The position numbers and the translations under genes were made by a program. 46,981 nucleotides of DNA from contig NZ_CCDG010000058.1 of the NCBI RefSeq assembly GCF_000723885.1, forward strand, positions 1-46,981, given 5' to 3'. The DNA comes from Paenibacillus camerounensis (GTDB lineage: Bacteria; Bacillota; Bacilli; Paenibacillales; Paenibacillaceae). Shown piece after piece: positions 7,685 to 14,968 of this stretch; position 1 is the first letter of the stretch, and each line of letters begins with the position of its first letter. The notes under the pieces were generated by a model. That model worked only from the letters and a program-made list of their open reading frames with translations. It did not search any database and had not been told where the DNA came from.

Positions 7685-8938
7685 TTAGTCTTCCTCGCGC
7701 CAGATTTCTGCGCCGAGATCACGCATATTAGTCACCAGGTTGTCGTAACCCCGGTCGATATACTCAACACCTGTCACCTCTGTAATCCCATCTTCTACAG
7801 TCAATCCGGCAATAACAAGCGCTGCACCTGCACGCAAATCAGCCGCTTTTACCTTGGCTGCATTAAGCCTGCCGCCCTCAATAATTGCCGAGCGTCCTTC
7901 GACACGGATTTTGGCGCCCATGCGTACCAGTTCCGGTACATGCTTGAACCGGTTGCTGTAGACAAAATCACTCAGTACACTTACACCTTCAGCCTGGGTC
8001 AGCATGCTTGTCATCGGAGACTGCAGATCGGTTGCAAAGCCGGGATAGATCAGCGCTTTTACATCGACATGCTCATATCTGGATCTGCCGATAACCCGGA
8101 TACTCTCGTCAAGCTCCTCAATACCGACACCCATCTCCAGCAGCTTGGCTGTTAATGCCTCAAGATGCTTAGGGATAACATTATCTATTAACACATTGCC
8201 GCGCGTTGCCGCCGCAGCAATCATATATGTTCCAGCTTGAATCCGGTCAGGAATGATGGAATGGCGGCAGCCATGCATCTCAGTGACGCCTTCGATCCGG
8301 ATGGTCTCAGTACCGGCGCCCTTAATAACAGCGCCCATGGAGTTTAACAGGGTAGCAACATCTATAATCTCAGGCTCTTTAGCCGCATTTTCGATAATTG
8401 TAGAGCCTTTGGCCCGTGAAGCCGCCAGCATGATGTTAATAGTCGCGCCGACGCTGGATACGTCTAAGTAAATTTTTGCACCGCGAAGTTCCTTGGCATA
8501 CAAATGAATGGAACCGTGATCATTGGTCACAGTTGCCCCAAGCGCTTCAAATCCCTTAATATGCTGATCAATCGGACGGGGCTCAAAATTACACCCTCCG
8601 GGCAGACCTATAGTCGCTTCTTTAAACCTTCCAAGCAGTGCACCCATCATATAATAAGAGGCGCGAAGTTTTTTGACTGGTCCGTTAGGCATGGGAATGG
8701 ATACGATACGGGAGGGGTCGATTCTCATCTGGCTGCCTGTCCAGGAGACAGTCGCGCCAAGCTCTTCCAAAATTTCGGAGTAAACGGCTACATCACTAAG
8801 GGACGGCAAATTATCCAGAACAACTTCAGATTCAGCTAAAATAGCTGCAGGAATAAGCGCGATGGCGCTATTCTTTGCACCGCTGATGGTCACAACGCCC
8901 TTTAGCGGACGTCCACCGCCAATCATTAATTTTTCCAT
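7685..8938 (-). CDS. murA: UDP-N-acetylglucosamine 1-carboxyvinyltransferase (MurA)
   Basis: MurA (417 residues) transfers enolpyruvate from PEP to UDP-GlcNAc, the first committed step of peptidoglycan synthesis, and is the fosfomycin target. The catalytic cysteine is C116 in GGCNFEPRPIDQH, so the enzyme should be fosfomycin sensitive. The N-terminal KGVVTISGAKNSAI motif with the conserved Lys/Asn pair is present. Its place between fba and rho matches the second paralogue (murAB/murZ) of B. subtilis. The ribosome site GGGGG lies 14 bases before the ATG, which is rather far. The 187-base gap to fba contains a long hairpin. Confidence 0.95.
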   Translation of the reverse strand: MEKLMIGGGRPLKGVVTISGAKNSAIALIPAAILAESEVVLDNLPSLSDVAVYSEILEELGATVSWTGSQMRIDPSRIVSIPMPNGPVKKLRASYYMMGALLGRFKEATIGLPGGCNFEPRPIDQHIKGFEALGATVTNDHGSIHLYAKELRGAKIYLDVSSVGATINIMLAASRAKGSTIIENAAKEPEIIDVATLLNSMGAVIKGAGTETIRIEGVTEMHGCRHSIIPDRIQAGTYMIAAAATRGNVLIDNVIPKHLEALTAKLLEMGVGIEELDESIRVIGRSRYEHVDVKALIYPGFATDLQSPMTSMLTQAEGVSVLSDFVYSNRFKHVPELVRMGAKIRVEGRSAIIEGGRLNAAKVKAADLRAGAALVIAGLTVEDGITEVTGVEYIDRGYDNLVTNMRDLGAEIWREED

Positions 8939-9024
8939 AGAATTATCTGTTTCCCCCTACGTGTATTGCAGCTTGCCCAGGCAATATCTGCTGTGGCTTA
9001 GTAGTGTGAAGCAGAAACGGCTGC

Positions 9025-9051
9025 GCCGCCCTTGGAATAAGGACGGCACAC
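9025..9051 (-). other. Strong hairpin without T-run between fba and murA
   Basis: The arms 9025-9035 and 9041-9051 pair over 11 bp (nine Watson-Crick and two G-U as minus-strand RNA) around a 5-base loop. No T-run follows on either strand, so it is not a standard intrinsic terminator. It could be an RNA processing or 3'-stabilising element between fba and murA. Confidence 0.55.
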
Positions 9052-9125
9052 GTTTCAATAAAAAGGATATCCATATTATATATGCTGCAAAGATAAATAG
9101 CTCGTCCGCCTCAGGCGATACTAGC

Positions 9126-9980
9126 TTAGGCTTTGTTGTTGGAGCCGAATTCGCGGATTTTGCCAATAACGGTTTCTTTAATTGCAGTACGGCCTGGTGC
9201 AATGAAAGTACGCGGATCGTAAGCATCCGGTTTAGCTGCAAGCACTTCACGAACCACTTTAGCAAATGCGATCTGGTTCTCAGTGTTTACGTTGATTTTG
9301 GAAGTTCCCAGGGAGATGGACTTCTGGATGTCATGCAAAGGAATACCGGTACCGCCGTGAAGCACGAGCGGAAGCTTAACAGCATCGCGGATTTCTTCCA
9401 TTTCTTTGAATCCGAGGTTAGGCTCGCCAAGGTAAGGACCGTGTACAGAACCAAGCGCAGGAGCCAGAGTGTCTACTCCGGTTGCATTAACCAGTTCAAC
9501 ACATTCGTTAAGGTCTGCATATTGGATACCGCCGATAACGTCATCTTCCTGTCCGCCTACAGTACCAACTTCAGCTTCAACGGAAACGCCTTTAGCATGT
9601 GCATACTCAACAACTTTTTTGGTCATTTCGATATTTTCAGCGATCGGATGGTGTGAACCGTCGATCATTACGGAAGTAAATCCGGCATCAATAGCTTCTT
9701 TACATTTGTCAAAGCTGGAGCCGTGGTCCAGGTGAATAGCAACAGGAACAGTGATCTTCATGTCGTGAACAAGTCCTTCAACCATCTTCACTACAGTGAA
9801 GAATCCGCCCATGTGACGCGCTGCGCCTTCAGAAACACCAAGGATTACCGGGGACTTTTCTTCTTCAGCTGCGCCAAGAATCGCTTGAGTCCACTCCAGG
9901 TTGTTAATGTTGAACTGGCCTACTGCATATTTTCCTTCAAGTGCTTTGTTCAACATGTCAGTCATAGATACTAATGGCAT
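9126..9980 (-). CDS. fba: Class II fructose-1,6-bisphosphate aldolase
   Basis: This 284-residue enzyme cleaves fructose 1,6-bisphosphate to dihydroxyacetone phosphate and glyceraldehyde 3-phosphate in glycolysis. Class II features are visible: the zinc ligand region HLDHGSS (near 81-87), DGSHHP, a GTVGGQEDD segment (near 139-147), and the HGGTG and N-V-N-T-E phosphate-binding loops. The ATG follows TTAGGAGG, and the gene has its own extended -10 promoter. Position between spo0F and murA matches B. subtilis fbaA, but the transaldolase-like gene found there between fbaA and murAB is absent. Confidence 0.97.
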   Translation of the reverse strand: MPLVSMTDMLNKALEGKYAVGQFNINNLEWTQAILGAAEEEKSPVILGVSEGAARHMGGFFTVVKMVEGLVHDMKITVPVAIHLDHGSSFDKCKEAIDAGFTSVMIDGSHHPIAENIEMTKKVVEYAHAKGVSVEAEVGTVGGQEDDVIGGIQYADLNECVELVNATGVDTLAPALGSVHGPYLGEPNLGFKEMEEIRDAVKLPLVLHGGTGIPLHDIQKSISLGTSKINVNTENQIAFAKVVREVLAAKPDAYDPRTFIAPGRTAIKETVIGKIREFGSNNKA

Positions 9981-10041
9981 GGTTTCAATCCTCCTAAGAA
10001 TGTTGGTTGCCTATATATAAGCCCACATCACATACAGGCTT

Positions 10042-10070
10042 ATTATAGCACATCCTGTGTCAAATACTAA
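10042..10070 (-). promoter_or_regulatory. Extended -10 promoter of fba
   Basis: On the minus strand a perfect TATAAT (10042-10047) is preceded by TGC, an extended -10, with a weak TTAGTA at the -35 position (10065-10070). A perfect TTGACA is only 10 bp upstream of TATAAT and is too close to be its partner. Confidence 0.6.
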
Positions 10071-10081
10071 ATAGGGTACAC

Positions 10082-10102
10082 AAAAAAATGTCCCGGTGGG
10101 AC
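10082..10102 (-). terminator. Intrinsic terminator after spo0F
   Basis: On the minus strand GTCCC-ACC-GGGAC is followed by ATTTTTTT. It lies about 100 bases beyond the spo0F stop, upstream of the fba promoter. Confidence 0.75.
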
Positions 10103-10200
10103 GATATTTATCCAACCTTCAAAAAAGGCTGTCTGATCCTATTTAGGATATCCACAAAAGACGTGCACCAAACCATTATTAAGGGAAATAGCCCCGGACT

Positions 10201-10575
10201 TTAACCGGCTTGCCCCTGAAGGTGCGTATTCACCGCCACCCGCATTTCATCAATATCAAACGGCTTGGTAAAATGCATCAGTGCGCCCAATTTAGTTGCT
10301 TCCTTGATCATGTCCAGTTCCCCGTATGCTGTCATCATAATGACCTTAATAGCCGGATTTAGCTCCTTCAGGTGTTTAAGGATTTCCAGCCCGTCCATTC
10401 CCGGAATTTTCATATCAAGCAGAACCAGATCCGGTGACTCCTTCTGTACAATTTCCAGCGCCGTTTTTCCATTAGCAGCCTGATAGGTGGCATACCCTTC
10501 ACTATTAAACACTTCCATCAGGAGAATCCGGATTCCGTTCTGATCATCGACGATTAACACTTTTCTCTTTTCCAT
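10201..10575 (-). CDS. spo0F: Sporulation phosphorelay response regulator Spo0F
   Basis: A single-domain receiver of 124 residues that carries phosphate from sporulation sensor kinases to Spo0B and so to Spo0A. The acidic pocket (D10, D11), phosphoacceptor D54 (LLDMKIPG), T82 (MTAYGELDMI) and K104 (FTKPFD) are all at the B. subtilis numbering, and long stretches are near-identical to Spo0F. There is no output domain. The gene is monocistronic between pyrG and fba as in B. subtilis (there with ywjG between). A candidate sigma-H promoter lies about 95 bases upstream. The ribosome site is GGGAGGG. Confidence 0.96.
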   Translation of the reverse strand: MEKRKVLIVDDQNGIRILLMEVFNSEGYATYQAANGKTALEIVQKESPDLVLLDMKIPGMDGLEILKHLKELNPAIKVIMMTAYGELDMIKEATKLGALMHFTKPFDIDEMRVAVNTHLQGQAG

Positions 10576-10670
10576 ATCATACCCTCCCAGATTTAAGGCA
10601 GATTGTCTATGCCGTGCCCTCTCACAGTTAACGGCCCGTTATGACTCGGTACTCAGTCTATACGAAACCT

Positions 10671-10698
10671 ATTATTCGTGATTTACAGCCAAAATCCT
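10671..10698 (-). promoter_or_regulatory. Candidate sigma-H promoter of spo0F
   Basis: On the minus strand AGGATTT (10692-10698), 14 bp, then GAATAAT (10671-10677) resembles the sigma-H consensus AGGAwwT-N12-14-GAATT. B. subtilis spo0F is known to be transcribed by sigma-H. I saw no clear Spo0A box nearby. Confidence 0.55.
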
Positions 10699-10783
10699 GC
10701 TAATTGGATAAAAAGGGTAAAAACATTCCATTTAATGGTGGACTTTTAGTGTCGGCGTATAGAGCATTTATGCTCCTGTATCC

Positions 10784-10810
10784 AAAAGAAAGCCTCCTTG
10801 CGGAGGCCTT
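10784..10810 (-). terminator. Intrinsic terminator after pyrG
   Basis: On the minus strand GCCTCCG-CAA-GGAGGC is followed by TTTCTTTT, 45 bases beyond the pyrG stop. Confidence 0.85.
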
Positions 10811-10854
10811 CAGCCGGCCTGTACAGACCGGTATACATATGCGTTGGATTAGAA

Positions 10855-12462
10855 TTACATCTGCTCGGAATGTGTCAGGGAAGCCTTGACGAACTCACGG
10901 AACAGCGGCTGCGGACGGTTCGGACGGGAAATGAATTCCGGATGGAATTGTACTGCCAGGAACCAAGGATGTCCCGGAAGCTCAACAATTTCCACCAGAC
11001 GCCCATCCGGTGAGGTTCCGGAGATCACCAGGCCTGCTTTTTCAATCTCATCGCGGTAAGCATTGTTGAATTCATACCGGTGACGGTGACGCTCATACAC
11101 CAGCTCATCCTCATAGCAGGACATTGCCAGGGAATCCGGTAAAAGCTTGCAAGGATACAGGCCCAGGCGCATCGTTCCGCCCATGTCCTCGATATCCTTC
11201 TGTTCAGGCAGCAGGTCGATCAGAGCATGCGGTGTAGCCGGATCAATCTCCGAGCTGTTCGCTCCGGCCAGTCCAAGGATGGAGCGGCCATACTCGATTA
11301 CCGATACCTGCATACCCAGGCAAATGCCGAAGAACGGAATAGACTGCTCACGGGCATAACGGATTGCGGAGATTTTACCTTCAATTCCCCGGTCTCCGAA
11401 GCCGCCCGGAACAAGGATGCCGCCGATGCCGCCAAGCAGCCCGTCCACATTCTCATCCGTAATCAGCTCAGCGTCAACCCAGCGGATCTTAACCTCTGCA
11501 TTAGCTGCAAATCCGGCATGGGAGAGCGACTCCACTACACTCAGGTAGGCGTCATGCAGAGCTACATATTTGCCGACAATCGCAATTTCAACTGTACGCT
11601 CCAGCTGCTGGATGCGGCTCAGCATGCTCTCCCATTCACGCATATCCGGCGCCGGTGTAGTCAGCTTAAGGTGATTGACTACAATCTCATCCAGGCCTTC
11701 ATCGCGCAGGTTCAGCGGAACCTCGTACAATGTAGAAGCATCACGGCATTCCACAACAGCATTAGCATCAATATCACAGAACAGGGCAAGCTTGGCCTTC
11801 ATGTCATCGGTCAAAGGATACTCTGTGCGGCATACGATCACATTCGGCTGAATCCCGATGCTGCGCAGCTCTTTTACACTGTGCTGTGTCGGCTTGGTTT
11901 TCACTTCACCGGCAGCCTTAATATAAGGAATCAGGGTTACGTGAATGTACATTACGTTCTCACGGCCGATATCGCTCTTAATCTGACGGATCGCTTCCAT
12001 AAACGGCAGACTCTCGATATCACCCACAGTACCGCCGATTTCAGTAATAACTACATCAGAACCCGTCTCGCGTCCCGCACGGAATACGCGCTCTTTGATT
12101 TCGTTCGTGATATGCGGGATAACCTGAACGGTTCCGCCCAAGTACTCACCGCGCCGCTCCTTGCTGATAACCGAGGAATAGATTTTGCCTGTAGTCACAT
12201 TGCTGTTCTTGGACAGGTTAATGTCGATAAACCGTTCGTAGTGTCCAAGATCAAGGTCTGTCTCTGCTCCATCATCGGTAACGAATACTTCCCCGTGCTG
12301 ATAAGGGCTCATTGTTCCCGGGTCTACGTTAATGTAAGGATCGAATTTCTGGATTGTCACCTTTAGACCTCTGTTTTTGAGCAGCCTGCCCAGCGAAGCG
12401 GCAGTGATGCCTTTGCCCAGGGAAGACACTACGCCACCCGTTACAAAAATATACTTTGTCAC
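10855..12462 (-). CDS. pyrG: CTP synthase
   Basis: PyrG (535 residues) converts UTP to CTP using ATP and glutamine. The N-terminal synthetase domain opens with TKYIFVTGGVVSSLGKG and contains the P-loop-like and Mg-binding segments up to about residue 265. The C-terminal class I glutaminase has the nucleophile in FFGICLGMQ, and the His/Glu pair in VQFHPEF (near 510). The GTG start follows AGGAGGG by 7 bases. In B. subtilis pyrG is controlled by G-addition at a GGGCTC start site with a leader terminator. Neither is visible here, so control must differ or be absent. Confidence 0.97.
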   Translation of the reverse strand: MTKYIFVTGGVVSSLGKGITAASLGRLLKNRGLKVTIQKFDPYINVDPGTMSPYQHGEVFVTDDGAETDLDLGHYERFIDINLSKNSNVTTGKIYSSVISKERRGEYLGGTVQVIPHITNEIKERVFRAGRETGSDVVITEIGGTVGDIESLPFMEAIRQIKSDIGRENVMYIHVTLIPYIKAAGEVKTKPTQHSVKELRSIGIQPNVIVCRTEYPLTDDMKAKLALFCDIDANAVVECRDASTLYEVPLNLRDEGLDEIVVNHLKLTTPAPDMREWESMLSRIQQLERTVEIAIVGKYVALHDAYLSVVESLSHAGFAANAEVKIRWVDAELITDENVDGLLGGIGGILVPGGFGDRGIEGKISAIRYAREQSIPFFGICLGMQVSVIEYGRSILGLAGANSSEIDPATPHALIDLLPEQKDIEDMGGTMRLGLYPCKLLPDSLAMSCYEDELVYERHRHRYEFNNAYRDEIEKAGLVISGTSPDGRLVEIVELPGHPWFLAVQFHPEFISRPNRPQPLFREFVKASLTHSEQM

Positions 12463-12508
12463 TGTAAAACCCTCCTAAATAAAGTCCAGAAATTCAGGCG
12501 ACGCTTTG

Positions 12509-12537
12509 TTTATCGTAACCCTTTTTTCCATCATCAA
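12509..12537 (-). promoter_or_regulatory. Possible sigma-A promoter of pyrG
   Basis: On the minus strand TTGATG (12532-12537), a 17-bp spacer and GATAAA (12509-12514). Each box matches four of six consensus bases. In the leader, AGGCGGCG near 12567 could pair with CGTCGCCT near 12500, but no T-run follows. Confidence 0.4.
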
Positions 12538-12613
12538 AACGGGGGAAACTAAAGTTACTTCCGCCGCCTAAAATGAAAGGCGATAATCACTAAAAACCAC
12601 GGAAAAACCATCT

Positions 12614-12656
12614 AAAAAAATAAAAAAAGTGACACCCGTAGAGCCGGGGCACTTTT
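12614..12656 (-). terminator. Intrinsic terminator after rpoE
   Basis: On the minus strand AAAAAGTG-CCCC...GGG-TGT-CACTTTTTTT forms an interrupted stem with a T-rich tail, about 100 bases beyond the rpoE stop. Confidence 0.75.
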
Positions 12657-12755
12657 TATTTTAGAAAACATATTAACTTTCATTAGAAGCCCATGCAATA
12701 GTTTACTCTGACGATCCCACCCATGTCAAGGGAGGAATTACGCGGTTCTGCGATA

Positions 12756-13313
12756 TTAATAACCGTCTTCCCCGTCACCGTCAGCGTCCTCATTATCACC
12801 GTCTTCAGAATCCTCTTCATCCTCGTCTTCGTCAATGTCATCATCATCAATGACAACATCTTCGTCAACTTCCTCTTCGCTGTCGTCGTCGGAATAGAGG
12901 TCGTCGCGGTCTTCGTCGATCGCATCGAAATCCTCTTCCTCGGCAGCGTAGTTATCTTCCTCTTCAGTAAAGTCGTCATCTTCGAGATCATCGTCTTCAT
13001 CGTTGATGATACGCGGACGTTTGGAGTTGCCGACTGGATCATCGGAGCGCTCAAGCGGATACCAGCGCTTCAATCCCCACAGGTTGGTTCCGACACAGGC
13101 AAAACGCCCGTCGATATTGATCTCGGTATATAACTGGGCAATCGTATCGTTGGTTTGTTCTTCGGTCATACCGCGCAGCTTGGCCACTTCGACCATAAGG
13201 TCACGGTAATAATAAGGCGTATTGGCCGCTTTAAGCACCAGGAAGGCCAGGTCGACCATCGGCATTTCTTTTAATTTCTCAGGGTCCAGCTTTAAATTGA
13301 GTGGCGTACTCAC
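12756..13313 (-). CDS. rpoE: DNA-directed RNA polymerase subunit delta
   Basis: RpoE is the Gram-positive-specific small polymerase subunit that speeds recycling of RNA polymerase from DNA and raises sensitivity to initiating nucleotide levels. Residues 1-90 match the folded HARE-HTH domain (PMVDLAFLVLK, YYRDLMVEVAKLRG, DGRFACVGTNLWGLKRWYP). The C-terminal half is an intrinsically disordered, almost purely Asp/Glu tail. I chose the GTG at 13313 (product starting STPLNLKL) because AGAGG lies upstream and the family begins near there; the in-frame ATG at 13337 has no ribosome site. It precedes pyrG, as in B. subtilis, with a terminator between. Confidence 0.95.
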   Translation of the reverse strand: MSTPLNLKLDPEKLKEMPMVDLAFLVLKAANTPYYYRDLMVEVAKLRGMTEEQTNDTIAQLYTEINIDGRFACVGTNLWGLKRWYPLERSDDPVGNSKRPRIINDEDDDLEDDDFTEEEDNYAAEEEDFDAIDEDRDDLYSDDDSEEEVDEDVVIDDDDIDEDEDEEDSEDGDNEDADGDGEDGY

Positions 13314-13440
13314 TAAGGGACACTTCCTCTCACGCATATTAACAAAACTAAGTAAAACCTATTTGAGTACAAAATGCAAGTCAAATGCGGCAGGAAGGCC
13401 GAAATTATCAGGGATAATATGTAAAATGCAGGCGGTCGTT

Positions 13441-13465
13441 AAAAAGGCGGAGGAAATTCCTCCGC
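13441..13465 (-). terminator. Minus-strand intrinsic terminator upstream of rpoE with no clear source gene
   Basis: The perfect palindrome GCGGAGGAA-A-TTCCTCCGC (13447-13465) is followed on the minus strand by CTTTTTAA. The next minus-strand gene upstream is argS, 1.5 kb away beyond its own terminator and a plus-strand protease gene. It may stop antisense or readthrough RNA, or end a small RNA. Confidence 0.8.
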
Positions 13466-13671
13466 ACATGACTGTATCCGCGCCAAGGATCGGCTCCTTA
13501 CGGGATGTTGCAAAGAGAGCTTAAGATCTCTTCTGTTTAGTTTATGTGAAGCTCCGCTTTTTGACACGATGGGCAGCCTATTTCGCTAAAAAAGGGCAAG
13601 TTCCCATTCGGACACCCGCCTTCCCTCATACAATATGGCAGCACGGCAGCGAGGAGGGGACGGCGTAACCT
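13466..13671. other. Non-coding interval between the rpoE side and the S8 protease
   Basis: I see no ORF with a ribosome site here. It contains a plus-strand TTGACA at 13561 without a good -10 at 16-18 bp, a TACAAT at 13629-13634 without a -35, an imperfect hairpin near 13513-13532 (AAGAGAG/CTCTCTT type), and the protease ribosome site GAGGAGGGG at its right end. It could encode a small minus-strand RNA ending at the adjacent terminator. Confidence 0.4.
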
Positions 13672-14847
13672 ATGGATTATTACGGATTTTGGCAGTTGCT
13701 GCTTGAAGAGATATCAGCTGCCCCCAAAAATGCGGAGCGGCGCATTGTGACCTTCAATGACCACCGTCAGTATGCCGGGGCCCTGTCGCAGTGGAAATCC
13801 CTGAAGGCCAAGCGCCCGGGGCTGCGGCAGGTGCAGGTCTCAAGCCTGATTAAGGCGTTTTTTGTACCCGCTGCAGGAGCGGAGAAGCTGATGGACAAAT
13901 TCGCCGGCTCCTTAAGCATAGAAGAAGATTTCAGAATCCAGGTTCACTCTCTGGCGGGCGAAAAAACAGGCACCGCGATGATGCCCTGGGGCGTGAAGGC
14001 GATTCATGCCCCCCAGGCCTGGTCCAAATCCACCGGCGTCCATGTGAAAATCGGTGTTATTGATACCGGGGTCGATTACCGCCACCCTGACCTGAAGCAT
14101 TCCCTCGCCTCCGGCGTTAATCTGCTCCACCGCGGCATGCTGCCGCTGGATGACAACGGGCACGGCACACACATTGCCGGCACGCTGGCCGCCGCCGGGG
14201 GTACGCGCGGCATGATGGGCGTTGCGCCGCGGGCCCTGCTCTACCCGGTTAAGGCTTTCGACCATAACGGCTCCGCCTATGTATCCGATATTGTGCTCGG
14301 CATCGACTGGTGCGTGCAGAACAAGATCGATATCATCAATATGAGCTTCGGCATGAAGACCCGGAGCAAGGCGCTGCATGATGTGGTGATCAAGGCCTAC
14401 CGGGCCGGAATTGCCATCATCGCCTCCTCCGGCAACGACGGCAAGCGGGGCGGGGATTATCCGGCCCGTTATCCCGAGACGATTGCCGTCGGCGCCCTTG
14501 ACCGGAGGCACCGCGTCGCGGCCTTCAGCAACCGCGGCCCGTATATCGACGTATACGGGCCCGGCGAGGGTGTGCCCTCCTGCTGGCTGCGGGAGGGCTA
14601 CAAGGAAATGAGCGGCACCTCCATGGCGACCTCGCATGTCACCGGTGCCGCGGCCCTGCTGCTCGCGCTCCGCCCGGCGCTGACGCCGCGCGAGCTGAAG
14701 CAGCTCCTGCGCCGCACGGCCATGCCGGTGCGGCTGCGCAAGGGCCAGCGCCGCGCTGCCCTCGGCGGCGGCGCAGCCGATGCCCTGCGCCTGCTGCGCG
14801 CAGGCGCAAGAGCCAAACGGGCCGCCGCCGCTGCCGCGAAGGCGTAG
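13672..14847 (+). CDS. S8 family (subtilisin-like) serine protease
   Basis: A 391-residue subtilase with a complete triad: D131 (IGVIDTGVDYRHPDL), H164 (DDNGHGTHIAG) and S317 (MSGTSMATSHVTGAAA), plus the oxyanion Asn N255 (ASSGND). Residues 1-95 look like an inhibitor_I9-type propeptide (IVTFND...LRQVQVSSLIKAFFV). There is no hydrophobic signal peptide before it, so it is cytoplasmic, released by mother-cell lysis, or exported unconventionally. The last 20 residues are Arg/Ala-rich. The 3' half is much more GC-rich than most of the window. GAGGAGGGG lies 12 bases before the ATG. It is transcribed alone, against its neighbours. Confidence 0.93.
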   Translation: MDYYGFWQLLLEEISAAPKNAERRIVTFNDHRQYAGALSQWKSLKAKRPGLRQVQVSSLIKAFFVPAAGAEKLMDKFAGSLSIEEDFRIQVHSLAGEKTGTAMMPWGVKAIHAPQAWSKSTGVHVKIGVIDTGVDYRHPDLKHSLASGVNLLHRGMLPLDDNGHGTHIAGTLAAAGGTRGMMGVAPRALLYPVKAFDHNGSAYVSDIVLGIDWCVQNKIDIINMSFGMKTRSKALHDVVIKAYRAGIAIIASSGNDGKRGGDYPARYPETIAVGALDRRHRVAAFSNRGPYIDVYGPGEGVPSCWLREGYKEMSGTSMATSHVTGAAALLLALRPALTPRELKQLLRRTAMPVRLRKGQRRAALGGGAADALRLLRAGARAKRAAAAAAKA

Positions 14848-14908
14848 GCCCGTAAGGGCCCCGCCGCGTACTGCGGCGGGGAAGGCCGCCGGGCGCAGCG
14901 CCGGCGGC
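14847..14908 (+). repeat. Three consecutive GC-rich hairpins after the S8 protease
   Basis: Three inverted repeats follow each other directly after the stop codon: 14847-14860 (GGCCC/GGGCC), 14859-14881 (CCCCGCCGC/GCGGCGGGG) and 14885-14908 (GCCGCCGG/CCGGCGGC). None has a T-run on the plus strand. Together with the argS terminator they make four stems in about 105 bp. They may stop or stabilise the protease message. Confidence 0.7.
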
Positions 14909-14911
14909 AGC

Positions 14912-14952
14912 AAAAAGCACCGCCTCCCCGGGGCACGGGGAGGCGGTGCTTG
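14912..14952 (-). terminator. Intrinsic terminator after argS
   Basis: On the minus strand AAGCACCGCCTCCCC-loop-GGGGAGGCGGTGCTT is followed by TTTG. It is a 15-bp perfect stem, starting 16 bases after the argS stop. Confidence 0.88.
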
Positions 14953-14968
14953 GTGTGCTGAGCGGGTG

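Noticed and set aside
10042..10063. TTGACA followed by TATAAT upstream of fba
   Set aside because: The two perfect boxes are only 10 bp apart, too close for sigma-A; the TATAAT was kept as an extended -10 promoter.
11227..12366. Plus-strand open frame of 379 codons opposite pyrG
   Set aside because: A shadow of CTP synthase with no start signal and no family features.
13912..14913. Minus-strand open frame of 333 codons opposite the S8 protease
   Set aside because: It arises from high GC in the protease gene and has low-complexity composition; the triad-bearing plus frame is the real gene.
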